Assembly: GCA_031430575.1 (NCBI GenBank)
Contig: JANPBT010000025.1
Span: forward strand, 1-54,985
DNA length: 54,985 nt
Source: JANMDS01 sp031430575
Lineage (GTDB): Bacteria > Pseudomonadota > Gammaproteobacteria > Burkholderiales > Casimicrobiaceae
Direction: 5' to 3'
The translations under genes were made by a program, and so were the position numbers. The notes beneath the pieces are model-generated. The model was given only the letters and a program-made list of their open reading frames with translations. It was not told the DNA's origin and did not search any database. This document shows positions 16,099-23,273 of the stretch, in pieces (within the stretch, counting starts at the first letter, position 1; each line of letters begins with the position of its first letter).

Positions 16099-16150
16099 AT
16101 ACCTGCGGCGCAGATTTGGGCTCAAAACGGCTCAATCTGCACCGCAAGAT
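16099..16150. repeat. Inverted pair, F copy and degenerate R copy
   Basis: A full F copy at 16099-16117 and a decayed R copy at 16134-16150 (AATCTGCACCGCAAGAT), after the NIPSNAP stop. Confidence 0.75.
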
Positions 16151-16175
16151 TTGAATCACTATTTTTGAGGAAAAA

Positions 16176-16643
16176 ATGATGAATGCAACCGTCAAACCCA
16201 TTCCCACCGGTTACACAAGCGTAACCGCCTACCTCATCGTCAGCAAGAGTGAAGATGCCTTGGCATTCTATGCAAAGGCATTTGGCGCGAAAGAGCATCT
16301 GCGGCTCGAAGGCCCCGACGGCGCGATTGCGCACTGCGAATTTCACATCGGCAATGCAGTGCTCATGATGGGCAGCGAAAATCCCCACTTCGGCTGGAAA
16401 TCACCGCAAACGCTCGGCGGCACGCCCGCCAGCTTCATGATCTATACCGAAAATTGCGACGCGATGTTTGCCCAGGCACTGGCTGCCGGTGCGACCGAAA
16501 TCGAGCCATTGGAAGATAAATTCTACGGTGATCGTGCCGGGAAAGTGCGCTGCCCCTTCGGCCACGAATGGAGCATCGCAACGCACAAAGAGGATTTATC
16601 GGAAGCGGAAATTGTGGCACGCATGATGAAGCTCTATGGATGA
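16176..16643 (+). CDS. VOC-family (PhnB/glyoxalase-like) protein
   Basis: 155 residues of the vicinal oxygen chelate fold. The pattern YTSVTAYLIVSKSEDALAFYAKAFGAKEHLRLEGPDGAIAHCEF is typical of PhnB/YdcN-type glyoxalase-superfamily proteins. The second half (PASFMIYTENCDAMFAQALAAGATEIEPLEDKFYGDRAGKVRCPFGHEWSIATHKED) ends in the family motif D-P-F-G-H-x-W with Cys for Asp. Function is unknown beyond a possible metal-dependent role. A Shine-Dalgarno-like TGAGGAA precedes the ATG. Confidence 0.85.
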   Translation: MMNATVKPIPTGYTSVTAYLIVSKSEDALAFYAKAFGAKEHLRLEGPDGAIAHCEFHIGNAVLMMGSENPHFGWKSPQTLGGTPASFMIYTENCDAMFAQALAAGATEIEPLEDKFYGDRAGKVRCPFGHEWSIATHKEDLSEAEIVARMMKLYG

Positions 16644-16676
16644 ACGCAATCAGTAGCGTTTTCATCTTGACCACGA

Positions 16677-16734
16677 CACGGGCGCGGGTTGGAACTCTAC
16701 TTGACTGCTAGTTGGTACCCATCACGCGCCCGTG
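16677..16734. other. Long-spaced inverted repeat in the convergent gap
   Basis: CACGGGCGCG (16677-16686) and CGCGCCCGTG (16725-16734) are perfect 10-bp arms with a 38-base loop. A T7 run follows at about 16747. It may be a terminator for the VOC gene or a structured RNA. Evidence is limited. Confidence 0.35.
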
Positions 16735-16768
16735 CATGAATTTCAGATTTTTTTGATTGCAAATTAGC

Positions 16769-18370
16769 TCAGCCCGCCAATATCATCGCTGCGGCCTTCT
16801 CAGCGATCATCACTACTGGCGCATTAGTGTTCCCGGAAATCAGGGTGGGCATGATCGAGCAATCGACAACACGTAAATTGCCGATGCCGTGCACGCGCAA
16901 TTGGGCATCGACGACCGCGTTTTGGTCAGACGCAAGGCCCATCTTGCAGGTGCCACTGGGGTGAAAAATTGTGGCGCCGTATTGCCGCGCGAAATGCAGC
17001 AGCTCATCATCGGTCTGCGCGGCATCGCCGGGACGATACTCTTCGCCGATGAGTTGGGCGAGCGGCGGTGTGCGCGCGAGTTTGCGCGTGAAGCGCAGCG
17101 AGGCGATTGCGGCGCGCTGATCCAGCGCAGTCGATAAATAGTAGGGCTGCATCGCCGGGGCTTGCATCGCGTCTCGCGATTGAATGCGCACGCGCCCCCG
17201 GGACGTGGGGCGCAATTGGCAAACGCTGAAAGTGCACCCGCTCCACGGATGCACGGCGGCACCGGCCATCTCGGCGGAGAGCGAGGCAAAATGAAATTGC
17301 ACATCCGGTGATTTCGACTCGGCAAGCACGCGGGTGAACATGCCGCCCTGATTGATGCCCACCGCCAGTGGGCCGGTGCGCTTAAAAATCCACTCCAAAC
17401 CCATCTTCAATTTGCCAATCGGCGAGCGTAGCAAATCATTGGTGGTGATCGGTTGGGTGACCTTGTACATCACGCGCAATTGCAAATGATCTTGCAAATT
17501 TGCGCCAACCCCCGGCAGATGATGCTGCACCGGCACGCCCATCGATTGCAAGAATGCGGCATCGCCCACGCCCGAGAGCTGCAGCAATTGCGGCGATTGC
17601 AGCGCGCCCGCACACAAGATCACTTCTTTTGCAGCGATTGCCGTTTTGCTTTCCCCGCCTTGCATATAGGCGATACCTGCGGCGCAGTTTTCGCCTTTTT
17701 TCCAGATTATTTCAGTCGCTTGCGCGCCGGTGGTAATCGTGAGATTTTTGCGATTGCGCGCGGGGTTCAAGTAGCCCACCGCAGTGGAGCAGCGCAGACC
17801 GTTTTTGGTAAAGAGTTGGTAATAGCCCACGCCCTCTTGATCGCCGCCATTGAAATCGGAAGTGGTGGGCACGCCGAGCGCATTGCCCGCAGCGATGATC
17901 GATTCAATGAGCGGATGCTTTGCGCCGATACTGGTGCAGGCGAGAGGACCATCTGCGCCATGCGCCGCGCTCGCCCCTTCGCTATTGGATTCACTTTTGA
18001 TGAAATAAGGCAACACATCATTCCAGCCCCAGCCAGTATTTCCCTGCTCGGCCCAGGCATCGTAATCTTCGCGCTGCCCGCGCACATAAATCAAGCCATT
18101 AATTGAGGACGAGCCGCCCAATCCCCGCCCGCGCGGCCAATAAATTTTGCGATTGAGCATGCCGGGGTCAGGCTCGGTCTCGTAGCGCCAGTTGTAGACC
18201 GGATGGAACATCGTCTTGGCGTAGCCAATAGGAATATGAATCCAAATATAGCGATCTGGCGGCCCCGCCTCAAGTAGCAGCACTTTATGCGCTGGGTTTT
18301 CAGAAAGGCGATTGGCCAGCACGCAGCCCGCAGTGCCGCCACCCACGATGACGAAATCAAATTGATTCAT
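16769..18370 (-). CDS. GMC-family oxidoreductase (choline/alcohol dehydrogenase-like)
   Basis: An FAD-dependent alcohol oxidase or dehydrogenase of 533 residues. The Rossmann motif is FVIVGGGTAGCVLANRL; the GMC signature 1 is in YWPRGRGLGGSSSINGLIYVRG; signature 2 is near GALQSPQLLQLSGVG; the C-terminal motif FHPSGTCKMG and VVDCSIMPTLISGNTNAPVVMIAEKAA carry the catalytic His/Asn region. It resembles BetA and AlkJ, but the substrate cannot be assigned, so no symbol is given. An interspersed repeat copy (17673-17690) encodes CAAGI in frame. It stands alone on this strand. Confidence 0.92.
   Translation of the reverse strand: MNQFDFVIVGGGTAGCVLANRLSENPAHKVLLLEAGPPDRYIWIHIPIGYAKTMFHPVYNWRYETEPDPGMLNRKIYWPRGRGLGGSSSINGLIYVRGQREDYDAWAEQGNTGWGWNDVLPYFIKSESNSEGASAAHGADGPLACTSIGAKHPLIESIIAAGNALGVPTTSDFNGGDQEGVGYYQLFTKNGLRCSTAVGYLNPARNRKNLTITTGAQATEIIWKKGENCAAGIAYMQGGESKTAIAAKEVILCAGALQSPQLLQLSGVGDAAFLQSMGVPVQHHLPGVGANLQDHLQLRVMYKVTQPITTNDLLRSPIGKLKMGLEWIFKRTGPLAVGINQGGMFTRVLAESKSPDVQFHFASLSAEMAGAAVHPWSGCTFSVCQLRPTSRGRVRIQSRDAMQAPAMQPYYLSTALDQRAAIASLRFTRKLARTPPLAQLIGEEYRPGDAAQTDDELLHFARQYGATIFHPSGTCKMGLASDQNAVVDAQLRVHGIGNLRVVDCSIMPTLISGNTNAPVVMIAEKAAAMILAG
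17673..17690. repeat. Interspersed repeat inside the GMC oxidoreductase gene
   Basis: F on the plus strand, read as C-A-A-G-I from the minus-strand gene. Confidence 0.85.
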
Positions 18371-18460
18371 CGCAATAGTTTAAATGTCGGATTTATCTCC
18401 ACTTGCGTTGCGCTCGATTTGCGTATGCGGGAAATTTTCAGGGGGTCATTTCTTGACTAT

Positions 18461-18476
18461 CTCCCAAATGGGGGAG
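18461..18476. promoter_or_regulatory. CCCAAATGGG palindromic motif upstream of a PEP-CTERM gene
   Basis: CTCCCAAATGGGGGAG, with CTCCC/GGGAG arms, about 100 bases upstream of the -12 element of the sigma-54 promoter candidate. A closely similar motif lies upstream of the PEP-CTERM pair at 36437-36452. Position and symmetry fit a site for an enhancer-binding regulator such as PrsR. Confidence 0.5.
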
Positions 18477-18553
18477 ACGGGATTTTTGACGTTTGGATGG
18501 AAATTGGAAATTGCGGTCAGATCAACTTTTGTCTAATCAATCACTTAGACGAC

Positions 18554-18569
18554 TGGCTTAGTTTTTGCA
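18554..18569 (+). promoter_or_regulatory. Candidate sigma-54 promoter
   Basis: TGGCTTAGTTTTTGCA matches the -24/-12 consensus TGGCACGRNNNTTGCW at the GG and GC positions with exact spacing. It ends 32 bases before the start of the PEP-CTERM gene. Sigma-54 control of PEP-CTERM genes is known in other betaproteobacteria. Confidence 0.6.
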
Positions 18570-18601
18570 TGTCGTAAGACTACGACTTACGATGAAGGGG
18601 A

Positions 18602-19309
18602 ATGAAAATGAAAAAGACTTCTGCAATAAAGCTGTTTTTGTGTATCGCCAGTCTTGCCACGGCGACGACGCAGGCCGTTGCCATCATCGACGACGTCTCA
18701 GATGATTTCATTATCAATTGGGCATACTCTCCGGTGACTGGGAGCACGGCCTCAGCGATTGGCGAATTTGACGTCACGAGCATAAGCGCCACGCAACTGG
18801 TGATGAACGTGAAGCTAACAAATACCTCTACCGGATTTATCAACGCTGGCATCACCTCCTTCGGATTTAACGTAAGCCCGAACGCGACGGGCGCGAGCGC
18901 CAATACTTTCGGCGCAAACGACACCGCGACCGATGCCGATAAAGTCAACGATGCCGCACTCGGCAATCTGCCCGCCATCGCCGCGATCGATATTTGCTTT
19001 TATTCTGCCAATAATTGCAACGGCGGCGCACAAGGAAATCTGCTTGGGATGGGCGAAACAGATTACTTCACCATCACGATTACGGGGAGTTTCCCCGGTG
19101 CATCGGTGAGTTTTTTAGATCTCATCGCGACGACTTCGTATGGCGGAACCGGGCTCGCTGGCATTAAATTTCAAACCAACTTAACTTCCTACGAATTCAC
19201 CGGGAGCTCGCCCCCACCCGACGGCGGTGATGATCCGCTGCCGGTTCCTGGCGTCGTGGCATTACTCGGGCTCGGTCTCTTGGGATTGGTGAGACGACAC
19301 GCAAACTAG
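18602..19309 (+). CDS. PEP-CTERM sorting domain protein
   Basis: An exported surface or exopolysaccharide-associated protein of 235 residues. An N-terminal signal peptide (KLFLCIASLATATTQAVA) leads a low-complexity Thr/Asn/Ala-rich beta domain. The C-terminus has the tripartite sorting signal: PVPG motif (PLPVPGVVALL), hydrophobic helix (LGLGLLGLV) and basic tail (RRHAN). Such proteins are processed by exosortase (EpsH), which is not in the window. A start at 18608 (MKKTSAIKLF) is equally possible. It has its own sigma-54 promoter candidate and ends in a repeat-pair terminator. Confidence 0.85.
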   Translation: MKMKKTSAIKLFLCIASLATATTQAVAIIDDVSDDFIINWAYSPVTGSTASAIGEFDVTSISATQLVMNVKLTNTSTGFINAGITSFGFNVSPNATGASANTFGANDTATDADKVNDAALGNLPAIAAIDICFYSANNCNGGAQGNLLGMGETDYFTITITGSFPGASVSFLDLIATTSYGGTGLAGIKFQTNLTSYEFTGSSPPPDGGDDPLPVPGVVALLGLGLLGLVRRHAN

Positions 19310-19330
19310 TTAAGCGCATCGCAATCTGAC

Positions 19331-19376
19331 AAAACTGCGCCGCAGGTATTTCTCAAAATACATGCGGCGCAGTTTT
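19331..19376. terminator. Bidirectional terminator formed by an inverted repeat pair
   Basis: R copy 19331-19350 and F copy 19357-19376 (one change, ATACATGCGG), 6 bases apart. The stem is followed by T6 on the plus strand and preceded by A4, and it sits between the convergent PEP-CTERM gene and purU. It is a convincing intrinsic terminator built from the interspersed repeat. Confidence 0.75.
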
Positions 19377-19387
19377 TTGCTCACGCT

Positions 19388-20233
19388 TTAGCGAAACACA
19401 ATCGTTTTGTTGCCATTGACCAGCACGCGATGCTGCGCATGCCACCGCACGGCACGCGCCAGCACGCTAGATTCCACATCGCGCCCTGCGGTGGTTAAAT
19501 CTTCTGGGGTCATCCGGTGATCTACGCGGGCCACATCTTGCTCGATAATCGGGCCTTCATCGAGCGCGGGGGTGACGTAATGCGCGGTTGCACCAGTGAG
19601 CTTTACGCCACGATCAAAAGCTTGATGATACGGCCGGGCGCCTTTAAAACTTGGCAGAAATGAATGATGAATATTGATCGCGCGACCTTGCAGGTTGCGG
19701 CATAAATCGTCGGACAAGACTTGCATATAGCGGGCTAAAACGACCAAATCTGCGCCGCAGGTATTGACGACATCAAGCAACTTCGCCTCGGCTTGCGGCT
19801 TGGTTTCTGCGGTAACGGGAATATGGTGAAACGGCACGTTGTAGCTGGCGGCAAGCTGGTAGTAATCCATGTGGTTTGACGCCACAGCGACAACCTCAAT
19901 CGGCAATACGCCTGATTTCCAGCGAAAAAGTAAATCATTTAAGCAATGCCCAAGCTTGCTGACCATGATGAGCGTTTTCGTGCGCACTGCGGCATCAAAA
20001 AACTGCGCCTTCATCGCGAATGCGGAGGCGACGACTGCAAAAGCACTCGCCAACGCATCAATCGTGGGCGCATCAGAGGTGAAATGCACCCGCATAAAAA
20101 ATTGGCCCGTTTCCGGCGCATCATACTGCGCCGATTCCAAAATATTGCCGCCATGGGCGAGCAAAAAGCCGGTCACCGCGTGGACGATGCCAGGGCGATC
20201 TGGGCAGGAAAGCGTGAGGATGAAGGGCTTCAT
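19388..20233 (-). CDS. purU: Formyltetrahydrofolate deformylase
   Basis: Hydrolyses 10-formyl-THF to formate and THF, balancing one-carbon pools. 281 residues. An N-terminal ACT domain (LTLSCPDRPGIVHAVTGFLLAHGGNILESAQYD) is followed by a formyl-transferase-like domain with NHMDYYQLAASYNVPFHHIPV, the catalytic-site motif INIHHSFLPSFKGARPYHQAF and ALDEGPIIEQDVARVDHRM. An interspersed repeat copy at 19746-19764 encodes NTCGAD in frame just before LVVLARYMQVLS. It is monocistronic. Confidence 0.94.
   Translation of the reverse strand: MKPFILTLSCPDRPGIVHAVTGFLLAHGGNILESAQYDAPETGQFFMRVHFTSDAPTIDALASAFAVVASAFAMKAQFFDAAVRTKTLIMVSKLGHCLNDLLFRWKSGVLPIEVVAVASNHMDYYQLAASYNVPFHHIPVTAETKPQAEAKLLDVVNTCGADLVVLARYMQVLSDDLCRNLQGRAINIHHSFLPSFKGARPYHQAFDRGVKLTGATAHYVTPALDEGPIIEQDVARVDHRMTPEDLTTAGRDVESSVLARAVRWHAQHRVLVNGNKTIVFR
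19746..19764. repeat. Interspersed repeat inside purU
   Basis: R on the plus strand, read as T-C-G-A-D from the minus-strand gene. Confidence 0.85.
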
Positions 20234-20374
20234 AGCAGTTGGTTTCGCGAGTGCTGTGCAGTGTACGCGGGCGCAATGGAATCATTTCGCGCAAAAAAGC
20301 AGTATCAACCCTCGCAGATTGCGGGCGAAAAAAAACCCGCTTTCGCAGGCTTTTCGTCTTCCACTAAACTCAAG

Positions 20375-20461
20375 TGGTGCCGGGAGGGGGACTCGAACCC
20401 CCACAGTATCTCTACCGGCGGATTTTGAGTCCGCTGCGTCTACCAATTCCGCCATCTCGGC
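20375..20461 (-). tRNA. tRNA-Leu(CAA)
   Basis: The reverse complement starts GCCGAGATGGCGGAATTGG and ends in an encoded CCA. The anticodon stem GCGGA/TCCGC encloses CTCAAAA, giving anticodon CAA (reads UUG). There is a long variable arm, as in all Leu tRNAs, and the T-arm is GGGGG-TTCGAGT-CCCCC. Total 87 bases with CCA. Acceptor position 5 (A) faces 68 (C), a single mismatch. Confidence 0.95.
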
Positions 20462-20476
20462 AATTGAGAGCAGAGT

Positions 20477-20494
20477 ATACCTGCGGCGCAGATT
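20477..20494. repeat. Interspersed repeat, F orientation
   Basis: A full match between the divergent tRNA-Leu and queA, 13 bases upstream of the queA start. Confidence 0.85.
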
Positions 20495-20507
20495 AACCCC
20501 ATTTTTG

Positions 20508-21560
20508 ATGATTTCTTACACACTTTCCGACTTTGATTACACGCTGCCGCCAGCGCGCATCGCCCAGTTTCCACCTACTGAGCGCGGCGCGAGCCGCTTG
20601 CTCGATGCGAGCGATAGCGGCTTGCAGGATCGGATGTTTCGCGACTTACCCAGACTCTTGCGCGCAGGAGATTTACTGGTTTTTAACGATACGAAAGTCA
20701 TCCGCGCCCGGCTTTTTGCAACGAAAGCGACCGGCGGGAAAGTGGAAATATTGATCGAGCGCGTGATCGATCAACACACTGCTCTAGCACAAATTCGCGC
20801 CAGTAAAACCCCAAAAGCAGGCGAATTTCTACACATTTCGCCGGATTGTGCGCCGCAGGTATTGGGGCGGGAAGAGCCTTTTTTTCTGTTGCAATTTCCG
20901 ACCGAAAAAACGGTGCTCGAATGGCTCGAAATCTACGGCGCACTCCCGCTGCCACCCTACATCGCCCACGCCCCTGGCGCGGCAGACGATGCCCGCTATC
21001 AAACCGTGTACGCGAAACACGACGGCGCAGTGGCCGCGCCCACAGCGGGTTTGCATTTCACCGATGCCCTGCTCGCGCAGCTCGATGCGATGGGGGTTGA
21101 GCGGGCGCACGTCACGTTGCACGTCGGGGCGGGCACGTTCAAACCTGTGCGCACGGACGATTTATCGCAGCACGAAATGCACCGCGAGTTTTACGAAATT
21201 GCGCCGCAGGTATCTGCGCAGATCATGCATGCGAAAGCAGAAGGCAGGCGCGTGATCGCAATCGGAACAACATCGCTGCGGGCGCTCGAATCCGCCGCGC
21301 CGAAAGCAGGCGAAATTACCTGCGGCGCAGATTCGACGCAATTATTTATTACGCCGGGCTACCAGTTTCGCATCGTTGATGCGTTGATTACCAATTTTCA
21401 CTTACCAAAATCAACGCTGCTCATGCTCGTCTCGGCCTTCGCAGGTTACGATGCGATTAAGCACGCCTACGCGCACGCCATCGCGCAGCAATATCAGTTT
21501 TTCAGCTATGGCGATGCCATGTTCCTGCGCAACGCAAACGTACACTCTCTAGATGCTTAA
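20508..21560 (+). CDS. queA: tRNA preQ1(34) S-adenosylmethionine ribosyltransferase-isomerase
   Basis: Adds the epoxycyclopentanediol ring to preQ1 in tRNA during queuosine synthesis. 350 residues from MISYTLSDFDYTLPPARIAQ; the frame is open far upstream across the tRNA but that part is not coding. Motifs include LLVFNDTKVIRARLFATK, AVAAPTAGLHFTDALL, HVGAGTFKPVR and NFHLPKSTLLMLVSAFAG. Three interspersed repeat copies lie inside and encode CAPQV, IAPQV and TCGAD. From memory of E. coli QueA the alignment around the second needs no gap, so the repeat seems to replace rather than insert. It overlaps tgt by 8 bases. Confidence 0.96.
   Translation: MISYTLSDFDYTLPPARIAQFPPTERGASRLLDASDSGLQDRMFRDLPRLLRAGDLLVFNDTKVIRARLFATKATGGKVEILIERVIDQHTALAQIRASKTPKAGEFLHISPDCAPQVLGREEPFFLLQFPTEKTVLEWLEIYGALPLPPYIAHAPGAADDARYQTVYAKHDGAVAAPTAGLHFTDALLAQLDAMGVERAHVTLHVGAGTFKPVRTDDLSQHEMHREFYEIAPQVSAQIMHAKAEGRRVIAIGTTSLRALESAAPKAGEITCGADSTQLFITPGYQFRIVDALITNFHLPKSTLLMLVSAFAGYDAIKHAYAHAIAQQYQFFSYGDAMFLRNANVHSLDA
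20845..20862. repeat. Interspersed repeat inside queA, copy 1
   Basis: R orientation with one change (TGTGCGCCGCAGGTAT), read as C-A-P-Q-V. Confidence 0.8.
21196..21213. repeat. Interspersed repeat inside queA, copy 2
   Basis: R orientation (AAATTGCGCCGCAGGTAT), read as I-A-P-Q-V. Confidence 0.8.
21315..21333. repeat. Interspersed repeat inside queA, copy 3
   Basis: F orientation, read as I-T-C-G-A-D-S. Confidence 0.85.
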
Positions 21561-22683
21561 ATTTGATCTCCTCAAAACCGAAGGCCACGCACGGCGTGGT
21601 CGCCTCACGCTCAATCATGGCGTGATCGAAACGCCAATTTTTATGCCTGTGGGCACGTATGGCACGGTCAAGGGCATGACCCCACGCGATTTACTCGAAA
21701 TCAAATCGCAGATTATTTTGGGCAATACCTTTCACCTCTGGCTGCGCCCGGGCGCAGACGTCATCAGTCAATTTGGCGGGCTGCACCACTTCATGGGCTG
21801 GGACAAGCCGATTCTCACTGATTCCGGCGGCTTCCAGGTCTGGAGCTTAGGGGAATTGCGCAAGATTAGCGAAGAAGGCGTTGCCTTTCAATCCCCCGTC
21901 AATGGCGATAAATTATTTTTAACGCCAGAAGTGTCGATGCAGATTCAGCGCGCGCTCAACTCAGATATCGTCATGTGCTTTGATGAGTGCACGCCCTACC
22001 CCGCGACCGTCGAGCAAGCGGCAGAATCGATGCGGCTTTCGATGCGTTGGGCTCAACGCTCGCGCGATGAATTTGCCAAGCTCGAAAACCCCAACGCGCT
22101 TTTCGGTATCGTGCAAGGCGGTATGCACCCTGCGCTGCGCGATGAATCGTTGGCCGCGCTGACCGATATTGGCTTTGACGGTATCGCCATCGGCGGGCTT
22201 TCTGTCGGCGAGCCCAAAGAAGAAATGCAATCGACACTCGCCCATATTGGCCCGAAACTTCCGGCGACGCAACCGCACTATTTGATGGGCGTCGGCACTC
22301 CTGAAGATTTAGTTTTTGGCGTAAGTCAAGGCATTGATATGTTTGATTGCGTGATGCCCACGCGCAACGCCCGCAACGGCTGGATGTTCACCAAATTTGG
22401 CGATGTCAAAATTCGTAACGCCAAATACAAAACCGACATGCAGCCGGTGGACGCAACCTGCACTTGCTACTGCTGCCGCAACTTTAGCCGAGCTTACCTG
22501 CATCATCTGCACCGCACCGGCGAAATGCTTTATGCTCAGCTTGCGACGATCCATAATCTCCACTACTACCTAGCGCTCATGCAAGATATGCGAGACGCGC
22601 TCGATGCGGGCAAATTTGCGACGTTTACAGGCAAATTCCGCTCAGATCGCGCGCAGCTCGCAGGCGAGAAAGATGACGCATAG
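21553..22683 (+). CDS. tgt: tRNA-guanine(34) transglycosylase
   Basis: Exchanges guanine-34 for preQ1 in tRNA Asp, Asn, His and Tyr. 376 residues. The catalytic base Asp is in PILTDSGGFQVWSLG, the nucleophile Asp in GIDMFDCVMPTRNARNG, and the zinc site in CTCYCCRNFSRAYLHHLH. It starts inside the queA end (8-base overlap), so the two are cotranslated. It contains no repeat copy. Confidence 0.97.
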   Translation: MLKFDLLKTEGHARRGRLTLNHGVIETPIFMPVGTYGTVKGMTPRDLLEIKSQIILGNTFHLWLRPGADVISQFGGLHHFMGWDKPILTDSGGFQVWSLGELRKISEEGVAFQSPVNGDKLFLTPEVSMQIQRALNSDIVMCFDECTPYPATVEQAAESMRLSMRWAQRSRDEFAKLENPNALFGIVQGGMHPALRDESLAALTDIGFDGIAIGGLSVGEPKEEMQSTLAHIGPKLPATQPHYLMGVGTPEDLVFGVSQGIDMFDCVMPTRNARNGWMFTKFGDVKIRNAKYKTDMQPVDATCTCYCCRNFSRAYLHHLHRTGEMLYAQLATIHNLHYYLALMQDMRDALDAGKFATFTGKFRSDRAQLAGEKDDA

Positions 22684-22839
22684 TCGGGCCGCGCCCAGCT
22701 TCAAATTCAGCAGGCTCAAGTTAAGTTCAAAAAACACCGTCAATACCGAGCCCTCGCCGGTCTAGGCAGCCATTCGTAAAGAAGCCGTAAGCGGGTAAAC
22801 TGATTGGCTTAGTTAGCCAACACTCACAATTCGACGCTT

Positions 22840-23160
22840 ATGTGGATTTCCAACGCTTACGCACAAGGTACAGGCTCGCCTGACCAAGGGCTCATCGCTT
22901 TCCTGCCGATGATCGCCATCTTCATTATTTTCTATTTCATGCTGATTCGCCCACAGCAGAAAAAAGGTAAAGAGCAAAAGGCAATGATTGACGCCATTAC
23001 CAAGGGCGATGAAGTCGTCAGCGCTGGCGGCATTGTTGGCAAAGTCGCCAAAATTAATGAAAACTACGTAACGCTAGAAGTTGCGAGCGGCGTAGAGATC
23101 AACGTGCAGCGTAGCGCAATTGCGCTTTTGCTTCCCAAAGGTACGATCAAGGCACTTTAA
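22840..23160 (+). CDS. yajC: Preprotein translocase subunit YajC
   Basis: A small inner-membrane partner of SecDF, 106 residues. A single membrane segment (LIAFLPMIAIFIIFYFMLI) is followed by the family motif RPQQKKGKEQKAMI and a beta-rich cytoplasmic domain (GDEVVSAGGIVGKVAKI). It begins 156 bases after tgt. That gap holds a small hairpin (TTGGCT-TAGTT-AGCCAA, 22804-22820) near the start. Confidence 0.95.
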   Translation: MWISNAYAQGTGSPDQGLIAFLPMIAIFIIFYFMLIRPQQKKGKEQKAMIDAITKGDEVVSAGGIVGKVAKINENYVTLEVASGVEINVQRSAIALLLPKGTIKAL

Positions 23161-23216
23161 TCGTCGTACCGGCGCATCCGCTGCAACCTTTGCGGCGTGG
23201 CGCTCTTGATTTTCTC

Positions 23217-23258
23217 GACCTGCGGCGCAATTTTTAAGCCAGAATTGCGCCGCAGGTA
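23217..23258. repeat. Inverted pair between yajC and secD
   Basis: F copy 23217-23232 and R copy 23243-23258, about 10 bases apart (TAAGCCAG between). Both have the variant GCGCAATT end. The hairpin could weaken readthrough into secD or protect the mRNA. Confidence 0.8.
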
Positions 23259-23273
23259 CATAAAAGGCTTGAA

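Noticed and set aside
19869..20507. Long upstream extension of queA
   Set aside because: It runs antisense across purU and the tRNA-Leu gene, so it is only an open frame.
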